Source of the DNA: Aspidiotus rigidus
Lineage: Eukaryota > Arthropoda > Insecta > Hemiptera > Diaspididae
Reading direction: 5' to 3'
Assembly (NCBI GenBank): GCA_035079385.1
Contig: JAVHKY010000025.1
Coordinates: 12,684,501-12,748,500, forward strand
Length of the DNA: 64,000 nt
In this document: positions 31,230-42,840 of the stretch, in pieces
Numbering within the stretch: position 1 is the stretch's first letter
Layout: each line of letters starts with the position of its first letter
Position numbers and translations under genes: made by a program
Notes under the pieces: model-generated
The model's input: the letters and a program-made list of their open reading frames with translations, nothing else
What the model was told of the DNA's origin: nothing
The model's database searches: none

Positions 31230-32600
31230 CAGGCATAAGCCAGGATCGCTAACAGAGCGCGTGGTTTGTTCAATAGTAAGGCTGCTTTTGCCGAATTTGA
31301 ATGAAGTACTTGAATGGGCCTCGTTCTCGTGACGTCACTAACTTATAACAGTAAATGATGATAGACCTTTGTGATCAATAATAAGCAACTCTGTGAGTTG
31401 TGTGATGGTGCTTAGAACTTTATTGATTCCCTTGAAAATGCACGAGGAAAATTTCAATCATTTGTTAGTATTCAAAAATCAAAAGTAAAAAATGAATAAG
31501 GAATTCAACGTTGATAATCTCATAATCAGGATCTGGTAGTTCCCAGAAAATGTATTTTTTTGTTCCTTAAACACTTTGTTTCAATCTTAATTTCTTACTA
31601 TGGAAAAGTTCATGTCAAACAAGTTTCACTTTTCTTCAGCATCATTGAATTTGAATGTCAAGATCCAGTTTATTTTTGACATCACCGTGGACAAAGAGGA
31701 TTCTAAGGGTCTGTTTTACCGAGTCTCAAAATCACAAGCTCCAATTTTAGCGTTTTTAGGTTGGATTAGCGCTGAATTGACGATTAACACTTTGATTAAA
31801 CTGGCCATAAACTATGGCCGTGTATGGGAGAAAAATGGATAATTTGGAATAACTCTTTGATGAAGCTGAATTGGAGGCATCCCATCCAATTTGTAGAATA
31901 TGTATTTGTGGGCATGTCTTATCATTTTATGGGGTGCCAGGAAGCCAAATCTGCTTAATTCAAGTGTTATTTCAATTTTTTCATTTTTCTCTCATATACC
32001 CTCCTAGTTCGATTCCTGTTTTTGATCTTTCCTCATTCAGTAGAAATGCAGCGCGACGCTAGTGCTCTCCTGATTTTTTCTTGTAACCAATACATTACTG
32101 CAGCACACCCAAAGAAGAGTCGATATGTACGTTCTTGTGTTTGTTTGTTGTTTACATAACAAAATCGGGGCACAATAGTAGAGCGCCGTTGGCTGCCCGG
32201 TCCGTCTTCAAATCTTGACTCTCATAAGAGAACCAAAGGGAATACAGATTATGAAGTACTAATTGTGAATACAAAATTTCTTAGTCACCAAACCCTGTAA
32301 ATTATTTATTGATTGCTTCTTGTATTTTATTATTTTTTTTATGGGGTCAATCAAGTCAAGAGGTTTGTAAACACCAGAACGGGTACTTTTGGCGACTGTA
32401 ACTGATTGTATTACGTAGGAGGAAATTTATCTTTTGTTTGGAGTAGTTTTGTATCTGAAAATTGATTCCAAAGTTTACAGATTCCAATTAATTTAAAGTG
32501 CTTAATTTGAAAATAAACTTTTCAATGTGGACAAAAATGCTTCAAAATTAGTCCAGTTTGCATGCGACAAAAAAATCTCGGTAATAGTTGCACTGAGATT
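31230..32600. other. Unassigned DNA with one weak ORF
   Basis: A plus ORF at 31600-31842 (80 aa) contains SQAPILAFLGWISAEL, faintly reminiscent of the GW segment of TMEM53/DUF829 proteins; without flanking exons this is weak. Nothing else recognised. Confidence 0.25.
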
Positions 32601-32639
32601 TCAAAATGTCGCTTGGTCGGACTACAAAGGCGTCAGTTC

Positions 32640-32740
32640 CCTTACTTTGCTAAAAATTTCAATATAATTCTCCATGTTCTCGTGCATGGTATTATCTCCA
32701 AGAAAAAACAAAATGTTAACCTTGAAGATTGCTAGTTTGC
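32640..32740 (-). pseudogene. Degenerate copy of the 34.9-kb ORF segment
   Basis: The minus frame reads FKVNILFFLGDNTMHENMEN followed by YIEIF, then stops. It matches the plus ORF at 34875 at more than 85% over about 95 bp, in inverted orientation. Fragment of a duplicated exon or of a repeat. Confidence 0.5.
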
Positions 32741-34860
32741 GGGATTGAGTGCCACACGGCCAATGTCAGAGAATTGATTGATTTCGTTTGAAACTCTCAA
32801 AAGTTATGATATGGCTCCAAAGATATTGTCGATCTAGGAAAAAAGTCTCCAGTTCTCGTGAGCTAATTTGTACAGTGTAGGCGAGGTTGAATGATTCTCA
32901 TTAGATTCTCCCTCTTTATGCAATAAAAATGCAACTACTAGCTAAACGGACTAATGTAGGGCCTAATTATATCATTTTCTCTCTCAGGATATGAATGTTT
33001 CTTCGGTCACGCGATCGTACATGCACTGGTCTGTATCAGAATGGAAATTATTACATATTCATATCGTCCTATGTTACCTTGAAAAAGTTGAAAGGGTGAA
33101 ACAGACCGTACATATGCATCCCCTCCGTGTTTGAATACGACTAAAAATACTTTTTATAGGATGGACGTTCAGTCAAATTGAAATACCACGAGTTCAACGT
33201 TTCGACGCCAACGTCGAATTTAGTTTTCAATTCAGTGAATGTCCGGTAAAGAAAGTTCACCTGGTTTATGATTAATGAATAACGTGTTCGCTCTCGTCTC
33301 CACGAATACAATTATCTACCTTGATGTACATGCTTTGTGAGATATGCGTAACAATTCCGTTAGGTCAGTGTTTGTACGTATGAAAGTCGCGTTATAATTC
33401 CCATTGTAGCCATTTAATTGCATCCATAGATATATGTATTGTAGTCAGTGCGATGTTCTGTACATTTATACCGTGTGTATGTGTGTCGCCTTCCTATCGT
33501 ATTGCAAGAACTATATAGAGACCTCAACGTTGAGCCACCATCGGAAAGTATTTGGCGATGGTAACGCTCCAAGTTTTCCCTCCTTTTTGTGCTCTTTTCA
33601 ATAGAATAACAATATTGGTCTTTACGCCGCATATTTGTGCGTTCCTTGTCACGCGTTAATTCGCATTCTCGGTAGTTTCCATTATACGAAAATATACGCT
33701 GTTAATACTTACCGCCTAATGGTGAGTAATTCACCCAAGATTTGAGCGTCTGTGTTGTGAGTATTTGCTGTGCCAAAGAACAAAGTAATGTGTGATACTG
33801 GAATAGATATCTGGTGCGCCGCAGCCAGTCAAACTTTGTTGTATGCTGTAAACAAAGGGTCAATATTGCGATTAATTCATAATGAGGGCAAACAATTATC
33901 GAAGAGTTTGGACGTTATAATTGAAATTGCGCTGGCACTTGATTGAGCTGTAAGATGTACTTGTAATCCCGGTGAGTAGAACTAAAGCGATAAATCAATC
34001 GCTGTTTATGAACTGTGGCAAAATTTTGAATGTTTTATTTGAACGTCTGAATAATACGTTTGAGTACAGTGGTCAGATTCGGCAATTAATTCTACTTGAA
34101 AATTACTGCTTCAGATTGTTTCACAATCTATTTTCTATTTGAAGGGTAATGTGTAGTCTCTGAGAAATGAAACGGTGGTTGGAGAACGATTTGGTTCAAT
34201 CGGTGATAATTGCTCCAATATCTATTTTATCATCAATTCATTCATAAACTTAGGTCATAGTAGCAGTGGTACCTTTGGAGTTTGGTATCTCTTCCCCTTC
34301 TAGGTTCCTTTCCTCTCTATTGGAATTCCATCGCGACTCCACTGAAAAAGGCTCTGTGTAGCATTCCAATGTACTTTAAATAGTCACAGAACACTAACAT
34401 AATATAAACTCCTTAAATTTCGCCTGTTGTCAAGGGCCTATAATGGCCATGCTAAGGGTCAAACGCTTAAAAGATAACTTTTGGAATCCAAAAACTCTTT
34501 GTTTTTGAATGCTATCGGTGATATTTTGTTTCATACGTTCAAGGCAAGTGGGTTCCAACTTGTGTTGGAGAATTTATTTAGACGTTGTGTTGTATATTTT
34601 AAAAGTACATTCTAAGAAACTTTGCACTGAAGTGTGTTGAATCCCTGAGTATAAATTTGGTTACTAAAGATAATCTGTATTAACTAAATCGACAAACTTT
34701 GGTTCAAACTAGAGCTCGAAATAATGTACTTGAAAATTGGAAGGTGCCACCTAAAATTCCTGGGAAATCCTACTTCTAACTAGTGTCGTCTTCTAGAGAT
34801 TGCCCTTGGACTTTTTAGTTACTGATTTATACCAAAGTTTTTCAGTAAAATAAGAAAGCA
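32741..34860. other. Unassigned DNA
   Basis: No credible exon, RNA or structured repeat. The short ORFs here lack codon bias and flanking splice signals. Confidence 0.4.
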
Positions 34861-34874
34861 ATTTCAAGTAAAAC

Positions 34875-35099
34875 GTGAGAGGTGAGACCACAAAGGCACT
34901 CATTTCCACAAATTACCAAGATTTTGTTTCATCCGTGGAGCATTATTCAATCTTCAAGGTCAACATTTTGTTTCTTCCTGGAGATAATACTATGCACGGG
35001 AACATGGAGAATTATATTGAAATTTTTGACGAACTGGAGGAATTGGCGCCATTCTACATCAGTTCTTCCGACGTCATCAATATAGTTGACCTTATTTAG
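34875..35099 (+). other. Short ORF, one of two inverted copies
   Basis: 74 aa containing FKVNILFLPGDNTMHGNMEN. The ILFLPGD block loosely resembles the NxLYFPGD segment of C2orf69-like proteins, but too little is present. A degenerate inverted copy exists at 32640-32740, so it may be repeat-derived or a pseudogene pair. Confidence 0.25.
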
Positions 35100-35183
35100 G
35101 GACTTGGAAAAATTTTGAGCTCCAACCCTCTCTAGAAAGTAACTTGGACCTCTGTAGAAGTGTAAAAATTTCAAGTTATAAAT

Positions 35184-36152
35184 TACTAGCGGTTGGCAGC
35201 GCGCCTCCGGCGCGCCTGACCGCCAGCTGTGTGTTGAGTAGATATCAGTGTTTTGTAAATATTTCGATTTTAACGGTAAGAGCTGAGTTGACAGGTAAGG
35301 GCTGTATTGCAGCAAAAAACGGACTAATTCATGAACCGTCGCAATGATTAAGGAAATAGATGGACAGTAGGTAAAAAGCCTGCCATATCCCCGAAGCATT
35401 ACATCAGTCTGTGTAGAGGCATGAGACGAACTCAGTCGTTTCCTATATGAGAAACCGGATGTAATTTTCTTAATTCTTTCTCGAACCCAGTACCTTTTCT
35501 TAGGTAGTTTCAAACTCTGACGACGATATTTACCTAATGTATAGTTACTCGTCACAAAAGAAGAGCAAATTTTCAAGAAATTATTTTACATAAACGTCTC
35601 CTTTCAAAATCGAAAATTGGATACGTAAAACTCGAATAGTCTCTGTAGATTCATCCAGAGCAACCGGTTTAAATGCTCTCTCTCTGTAAACACAATGATC
35701 TTGAATACGCATCAGTCAAAATACCAATAGTTCCAAAATTTCCTCCTAAAAATCTGGAATTGGGCTCATTCGAAAGGAAATTAAAGGGGCAACAATTTTT
35801 GTTCTCTTCAATTTTTCATAAAAATGAGTAAAACTCGATTTATCACCATAACTTAATTTTTATAACTGCGCCGCTCAACGCGTTTGAACGGTAACGTTGG
35901 AACAACGCGTTCGATGGCAAGCTACACCACCACGTTTTTTTATATTGAAAAAAGTCATTGTTTTCGCCCTTTTTTGAAATTACTCAGCACCTCCCCGTCA
36001 AATTTTTATTTTTATGAGTCTATGTGCTGCTCTGGGATGAGGACAATATATCCTGAAAGTTTGAAAGCGATCGGCCCAGTAGTTCTCGAGTTATAAACGG
36101 ACAGGAGGACGGACGGACGGACGGACAAACTTTCTGCTTTATATATTAGATA
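35184..36152 (+). mobile_element. Mini-me/HINE-like element ending in (GGAC)n and AT-rich tail
   Basis: It begins with GC-rich TAGCGGTTGGCAGCGCGCCT and a CGCGCCTCCGGCGCG hairpin (about 35190) and ends with GCGATCGGCCCAGTAGTTCT, CGAGTTATAAACGGACAG, a (GGAC)n microsatellite at 36107-36126 and CTTTATATATTAGAT. This end structure is common in insect microsatellite-bearing non-autonomous elements related to Helentrons or mini-me elements. No replication protein is present. The left limit is approximate. Confidence 0.45.
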
Positions 36153-37415
36153 AACCAAGCTAAAATTATGGAGTCTTAAACGAGCTCAGAGTCTCGGACT
36201 AAACCTCAAGCCAGGCTTAGTGAAGTTTTTTAGGCTAAAACTCCCTATGCTCTGACTAGGTTACATTCTTGGAAAGTGCCCGTGTCTGACCTTCGCTTGA
36301 CGTTATTAATTGCCTTGACCTGATTCAGGCACTTGAAAAAATTTCGAGCTTTGATCCGTTACAGAAGATTACCTTTGATGAACCTAAGTAGAAGTGGGTC
36401 TAGAGGAAAATTAAGCTTCAAACTCTATATCTATGAAGAGTTGAACTGAATTTCTCCTCTGGACTTAGAATCTAGGCTAGAACTTTCATACGCTAGACTA
36501 AGAGGAGGATTTTAGGCTGAGACCTATCAAGTTAAGACTCTGTTTTACGTCAAGAACTTAATTTAAGCTGGGTAATAGACTTTCGAGAAAAATTGTAAGT
36601 TGAATAACGGCGTGACGTCATCAACGTACTTCAGTGGTTAGAAGGAGATAAAGGATGGGCGAGTATAAAGGCAGGACATAACTTGGAATTCCTAAAAACA
36701 AGAAAAAGTTGGCAGGAGACTATGACCTCATAAGAGAGTGATTTTCGGTTCAAATCCCTATAGCGAGACGACCTAAAGGAAAATTACGATAGTCCTATAG
36801 ACTCTCGTGTCATAGAGAACGGGTATTTCAAGGACTTTGAGAAATTTCATGTACCTTGAAAGGAGAGAGAAATAATTCATGACAGATGACTAAATCCGGG
36901 GAAGATCGTGGGTTCCTCGCTGCCTTGTGGCTAATTTTTTTATTCTTCCTCGGGACAACGTTGTTAATGGCTTAATCTCAAATCTCACTCTTTGATGTAG
37001 TCAAAATCATGAAATGAATTTTATAAAAAGAGTAGAACTTCAAGAATGAAACTAAATCACAACATACTCTATTGGAAAGGAGCAGGAACCCCCAATGAGC
37101 CGAATCGACCAAGAATTTCTTTTTTCAAAGTCCTTGACAAAATTGTAGAGTCGACCTTGCGTCGACGTTGATATCAGGTTCAGATCGGTATGGGGTCAAC
37201 AGATATCGACTCAATTTGCATATTTGTCCCTTCGATTTCAGGTCAATTTTGAGTCGACTTCTCCAAATTTCTATCATCCCAAAATCGACTGCTCCGCTGC
37301 GTAGGTTTCAAGTTGATTTGTCGTTCTCTGTACGTCGGTCGACTTTGAATTCATCTTGAATCTATATCGATCTCGAGTCGATTTCATTGTTGATTTAAAT
37401 TGTTACTTTTTAGCA
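36153..37415. other. Unassigned DNA with dispersed TGACGTCA-type repeat pieces
   Basis: No gene found. CACTTGAAAAAATTTCGAGC (about 36330) and GTGACGTCATCAACGTACTT (about 36613) belong to the dispersed motif family also seen near 35070, 42000, 44200 and 57000-59000. 37150-37385 is rich in GTCGA words. Confidence 0.4.
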
Positions 37416-37419
37416 ACAG

Positions 37420-38000
37420 TACCAGTCTGCCCTCCTTCCACTTCTCTAGGGATATGCTACGCCAGACAAGCGTTGTACAGTGTGGGGAACAGGTCCGTAT
37501 GGCATTTGTTCAGGACCTTCAGGGCTTTATAGCCTATGTCATTAATCCGTGGACTCGAGCGGTTACTCTGTCTAGCCTTCAGCTGTAACTGGACTAGCAA
37601 CAGTTCACTTCTGGTGGTAGTGAAGGTGGAGGAGAGTACCCGCATCCTCAGTCAGTCAGGGAACTTCTGCCTGCACAGTTCAATGCTTGCCTCTTGGTCA
37701 CTTGCCGTCAGTGTTCCATTTGATTTCTGGATGACAGGGACTCCGTCAAAGCTGCCACCCTTGTAACCACCCATGGCCGGTCTTTGTTGATGAACTCCTT
37801 CCAAGGCTCTCCCTTCGCACTGTCTTATGTAGTCTCAGTACATTTTCTTAAGCGTTTCTTCTCTGTTACATTTCCTTCTTAGTGGTTGGGTTTGTGCACC
37901 TCTGAATCTTTCTACTGAGTTTCTTCACCCCGCACTGGAAGTCCTATAGCGTGTTATTCCACCAGTACCTGTATGGTCTCATTGGTGTCTCTACCGAGCT
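37420..38000 (-). mobile_element. R1-like LINE fragment, region before the RT core
   Basis: Minus reading around 37457-37645 gives NDIGYKALKVLNKCHTDLFP followed by TLYNACLA, matching the PGxDGIGYKALK...LFxxLYNACL segment before the RT palm in R1/jockey-type LINEs. Upstream pieces in other frames (GEPWKEFINKDRPWVVT near 37800; WWN near 37960) fit the linker. Stops and frameshifts show it is dead. Confidence 0.6.
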
Positions 38001-38041
38001 GTGTTTCACTCCTCTCAGCTCTGCAGCAATTCCGTGATGGT

Positions 38042-38110
38042 TGCAGCTCCAGCAGTCGAGTGGTTAAAGTCACGACTTTCCAATCAAAAGACCTGAGTTC
38101 AAATAACGAT
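38042..38110 (+). mobile_element. tRNA-like SINE head
   Basis: GTCGAGTGGTTAAAG (A-box-like), CGACTTTCCAATC (anticodon-arm-like) and GACCTGAGTTCAAAT (B-box-like) occur in tRNA order and spacing, as in a Leu/Ser-type tRNA-derived SINE. Loss of the CCxGG closing stem and the flanking tandem repeat argue against a real tRNA gene. Confidence 0.5.
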
Positions 38111-39235
38111 AGCGATCAAGTCAGATGTAAAAAGAACAGTGCAGACAGACAGTGGAACACGAGAATTCGAGAGTAGAGGGAGGAAGCGAAAGATAGTGCA
38201 AAAGAGAAGAGAGAAGAACTTGAGCGAGCTGAAAGTACTTTCTGCCCATGTTTCCGCATTAGTTCCACAGCTGATCGGGAATTGAACGTTTCCCAGCCAA
38301 AAAGTTCAGGAAACCTGAGTTCAAACCCCGGTAACGATCAATTCAGAATTCAGATGTACAAAGAAGAGTGCAGACAGACTGTGGAACACGAGAATCCGGG
38401 AGGAGATGGAGGAAACGAAAGAGAGTTCCAAAGAGAAGAAAGAAGAACTCCAGCGAGCGGAAAGTACTTTCTGCCCATGTTCCTGCACCAGTTCCACAGC
38501 TGATCGGGAATTGAATCTCTTCCCTGGCAAAAAAGGTCAAGAGACCTGAGTTCAAATCCTGGTAACGATGAAGTCAGATGTACAAAGAAGAGTGCAGACA
38601 GACAGTGGAATACAAGATTCCCAGAGGAGAGGGAGGAAACAAAAGAGAGTGCTAAAGAGAAGAGAGAAGAACTCGAGTGACCAGAAAGTACAGCCAGCCA
38701 TGTTTCCGCACCAGTTTCACAGCTGATCGGGAATTGAATGTTTTCCCAGCCAAAAAGTTCAGGGGACCTGAGTTCAAACCCCAATAACGATCAATTCAGA
38801 ATTCAGATATACAAAGATGAGTGCAGACAGACTGTGTAACACAAGAATCCGGGTGGAGAGGGAGGACTGAAAAGAAAGTGCAAAAGAGAAGAGAGAACAA
38901 CTCGAGCGAGCGGAAAGTACTTTCTGCCCATGTTCCCGCACCAGTTCCACAGCTGATCGGGAATTGAATGTTTTCCCAGCCAAAAAGTTCAAGAGACCTT
39001 AGTTCAAATCCCGGTAACAATCATTTCAGAATTCAAATGTACAAAGAAGAGTGCAGACAGACTGTAGAACACAAGAATCCGAGAGGAGAAGGAGGAAACA
39101 AAAGAGAGTGCAAAAGAGAAAAGAGAAGAATTCGAGCCAGCGGAAAGAACTTTCCGCCCATGTTTCCGCATTAGTTCCATGGAGCTGATCGGGAATCGAA
39201 CGTTTTTCCAGCCGAAAAGTTCGCCGGAATCACCC
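38042..39235. repeat. ~228-bp tandem repeat derived from a tRNA-like SINE, about five copies
   Basis: Each unit contains, in order, CTGATCGGGAATTGAA, CCCAGCCAAAAAGTTCAGG, CCTGAGTTCAAACCCCGGTA, TGTACAAAGAAGAGTGCAGA and a purine-rich AGAGAAGA block. GAGTTCAAA (or TAGTTCAAA) B-box-like sites recur near 38094, 38318, 38548, 38771 and 39000. The complement of CGGGAATTGAACG is a second B-box-like sequence on the other strand. The minus-strand ORFs across this region (such as 38350-38784) are by-products of repeats lacking stops. Confidence 0.8.
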
Positions 39236-39239
39236 ATTT

Positions 39240-41630
39240 TCCGTTGACTTTAAATTAAAGGTATGAAACACGCCAATATATCGACGCAATTTCAACCAAG
39301 ACTTTGAAAGAAGTGAATTTTCAGCCAGTTTTATTTAGGGGATAGCCTTCGCGATTCTCATTGCTTCATTGTTGCGGAAGAGTTTTCTTCGTGCTCAATA
39401 GTTGCTACTTGAGGCCCAGCCAAGATTTGTATAGCATATTTTCAAAATTATAAACAAAACCCGTGTCTTAATTGATCAACTCACAATAAAGATACCAGTT
39501 TTGGTTTGGTTGAAATTGACGTATTATCATTATTGTGAGTTCTTTCCAGTTTTTCTTTTTGTAACTTGTTCCTTCTAAGTTACATTCCATCGACTACCAG
39601 ACGAAAATTTGCTCGCAAATATACGAATTTTCTGTCTCTATTCAAAATTTCCATTAGGAAATATGGAAACTAAAATCCTGTTTTTGAATCCTATCTTGAT
39701 TTTCCTAGTTGGAACGTTTCAGTATGTTACTCGCAAACACTATAACAACTATCATCGCTTCGGAACCACTTTTTTTCTTCATCATCAAGTATACTCGACA
39801 CTGCATCGTACTCCCAAGAATGTGTATCACCTTTCTTTATATTATATGTATACATTAGTTTCGTGTGCTTCTGTATGTATAAATATGAGCTTCGTCAAGC
39901 GAACAAGATTTTACACTTTTTAATCGCGTAGCACATAATTTCACGAGAACGACTATACGTACAAGGGTTAATGAAACGATCTGTATATTCTTGGAAGAGG
40001 GCTAGCTGAAAGAAGTGCAATTAGTGCACTAATTGGCGCTCTCATTATTCTTGCTCGATCTCACACCTACAGCAGCGCATCTCTTTTTAGGAAGGTCATG
40101 GTTGACTAGCCGGGGACCGCATTCTCAAAAACCATCCGCCCGTGCGTTAAATTGATAATTCTTATACGCAGTCAAATTTTGGACGTAAATATTTGAAGAA
40201 TTATAATATTGGGAAATTCCGAGCAGGTATTATTCAATTATAAGAATTTCGCGTTTCTTCACAATTTGGATGCGGACAGCGTGCACTGCCCTGTTTTTTT
40301 TTTTTTCTGCGTGACCATCATGCACAGTGTCTAGATGAGGTCCGTCCTTGATAATTAAATTCCGGTCAAGCTTAATTTCGTACGCTTATTATATTAATAT
40401 AAAATGTTTGTAAGGCAATCTAGCGTAGATTTCCTTTTTTGTTTCGCGTCAGTATACGGACGATCCTCGACGAGTATTGCATGGTATAGCCGTCAATCGA
40501 TTATTCTATTCATCAATAAGTCATTTCCAGCTTTTCCGTCAACCACCAACCTCATGTCATTAAATATACACGCGGCTGACCTTGGACGAGTATAATTTTA
40601 ACCGCGAATATACAAAATTACTCCGTATATCTGGACTGAGTTTACACGCGTTGCCGGCAAGTTGACGTTTATAATCTTGAAATGTGGATGTAAATTATGA
40701 AAGCTTTTTGTTATTACCGCGCTTAGTGTGCGTGTTTTTGCCCTATATTTCATAATTAAATAACGTCTTCTAAATACTCTAGAGTCGTATACTTTTTTTT
40801 TGGGTGTTTGATATAGAGTAAAGCAATGTTTGGGGACTAAAACGCGCATAAATTTCAAGGGTATTTATATTAACTATATTTTTACAGATTTTAATAAAAT
40901 TCACTCGTAAGAAAAGTTTTGTTTTGAGAATTAAAGAATTTTCTGCAAAAATTTGGAACATCTTACCGATTTATTTGCGTGAAGTTTTCATAAACTCTTT
41001 CAATGTCAGACGTAAAGTTGTAGCTTGAATAAAAATTTTGAGAAATCCCGAAGAATACAATGCATAACTCAAGGTCAACGACGATTGAAGGACCGATTAT
41101 TGCGCACGTGATTATTAAGCCAAAGTTTTTGGTGTTAATTGAAAGAAAATTCGCACGTAACCGATACTGGGTGGAAGAAAATCTAGTCAATTTGTCTCGA
41201 AACCGGCGTGGTAACTTTGGTAATACACGTTTTAAGCAATCATCACTCTACTACCGAACCACGATACTGCACAAAATTTTTTATCCCCTCTTCGAAATAT
41301 AGCACCTCGTGATTCAAACATTTGACTTGCGCCGAACGTGATTTATCTACCCTAATTTCCATGAGTTAATATCTATAGTCGAGCTATTACAAATACTATT
41401 GAGAATAAAATTCTATTTGGCAATCGTATTAATCATTGGAATCACCTTGGCATTCGAAGAACGCCAGAAAATTTTGATAAGAAATAAAGTTTTCAAGATG
41501 CAAAATAATTGCCGTGTATCGTATACGCCTGAATTACTGTGAATTCGTTTTTTTTTCTTTTTTTTTTCATAATTGGTTTGTATCAATGGCCTGAAGAGAA
41601 GAACATCGGTTAATTTGATTAAATATGTTG
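39240..41630. other. Unassigned DNA
   Basis: Only short unsupported ORFs and homopolymer runs (T-run near 40295). No gene, RNA or structured repeat recognised. Confidence 0.4.
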
Positions 41631-41633
41631 CGC

Positions 41634-41710
41634 AGGGCCGGATTTACCCTTATTGGGCCCGGCCGGATCTACCCTTATTGGGCCCGGGGGCCAAATTTTT
41701 GTTAGGGTCC
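41634..41710. mobile_element. hAT-like end with 25-bp tandem duplication
   Basis: CAGGGCCGGATTTACCCTTA is a typical hAT terminus; CCGGAT(T/C)TACCCTTATTGG plus GCCCGG is then repeated directly. The opposite terminus was not found in the window, so this is a solo or truncated end. Confidence 0.4.
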
Positions 41711-42019
41711 TTTATCTCTTGAAAAAAATTCTTATTAACTCCAGTTGGCGTCAACTTGCTTAAACTCTTTAATTATTCCAGCTCTCGAGAGTCGAAATTT
41801 TAACGAGGTACCCGTCCTTTGTTCTTTTTTTGATTCATTTTCCGTTCGCCATGCGCCATTAAGGTGTCTGGCGAAAATTTACCTACCCTAATAAAGAATT
41901 TGGACTTGGAAAAATTCCGACTCTCGAGCCATAGAAAGGTGACTCAAAAAACCGGAGTTGAACGAGTGGTAACCTGTTTTATGGTGCAAGCGAAATCTAA
42001 AAAATGTTGACGTACCATG

Positions 42020-42330
42020 ACGATATCAGATTGTGACTTCACAAGGCTGACTTATGACGTCATCAAATTGTGACGTCATAGGCCCGAACTTTAGAGCTAC
42101 TTATGATAGGAGGAGGACTTGGCAAAATGTCGATATCGAAGCTATATAATATTATACGACCTTAAGGTTGCCGGACGGCGAACGCCGGGCATTTTTCCGA
42201 AAAACCCCCAATTAAAACAGTTTCCCTGTTAAAAGGAGGACTTGAAAAAATTCCAACTTTTGAGCCACGAATATTTAATCCTTTCATACAATGATGTGAA
42301 ATTATAATGAAGATTAAATCCAGTCTAATT
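42020..42330. repeat. Inverted partner of the 44.1-44.3-kb TGACGTCA repeat
   Basis: TGACGTCATCAAATTGTGAC and GTCATAGGCCCGAACTTTAG match, inverted, 44130-44290 (CAAAGTTCGAGCCTGGGACG and neighbours). A short GC hairpin GCCGGACGGCGAACGCCGGGC-like lies near 42172. Confidence 0.6.
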
Positions 42331-42369
42331 TACATCGATCTGAACTCAAATCATGTACTAAAATTTTAA

Positions 42370-42840
42370 TCAAATAGATTAAATTATATGAATTCTTTCA
42401 ATATAATTTTATTAATTCAACATCAAGGTAACAAATTAAAAATGTTATAATTAAAATTTAATAATGAATTATTTTTAGAAAGAGCGCAAAAATAAAAATT
42501 TACTATTAAATAGTATAACTAAAATTCTTACCGTATTATTTTTTGATAATTAATAATTTTACATTTTCATTATGTATTATCAATAGGAGTTTAAAATTAA
42601 TTTTTCTATTTTACTTATATTATTATGATTATTTTTTATCTTTTTTAATATTAAATTAATAATTACTATTCCTTTAATAATTATATTTAAAATTAATGAT
42701 CATAAAATATTATTTATTATTAAAATTAATCTGGGATTTAATTATAAAATTTCTTTGAAAATAATTCTAATTAAATTTAATAATAGATTAATTTTACAGA
42801 ATCAAATATTAGAAATTATTTGAACTATTACTCCAATTCA
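42370..42840 (+). pseudogene. Nuclear mitochondrial fragment (COX1/COX2 pieces)
   Basis: An AT-rich block inside ordinary nuclear DNA. One frame reads LHFHYVLSMGV (42571-42601), the invariant COX1 helix segment with heme-ligand histidines. Downstream a shifted frame, open when TGA is read as Trp, ends FNNRLILQNQILEIIWTITP, the COX2 stretch before its second membrane helix. The two are joined much closer than in mitochondrial DNA, and stops or shifts are present, so this is a rearranged, non-functional NUMT. The right edge near 42840 is sharp by composition. Confidence 0.75.

Noticed and set aside
34947..35576. 209-aa minus-strand ORF
   Set aside because: Overlaps the better plus ORF copy and the start of the HINE-like element; no domain, promoter or splice context.
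38042..38110. Functional tRNA gene
   Set aside because: A- and B-box-like sequences are present but the acceptor stem does not pair and the unit is part of a tandem repeat.
38350..38784. 144-aa minus-strand ORF and its neighbours across 38.3-39.2 kb
   Set aside because: They are repeated translations of the ~228-bp tandem unit; similarity among them reflects the repeat, not a protein family.
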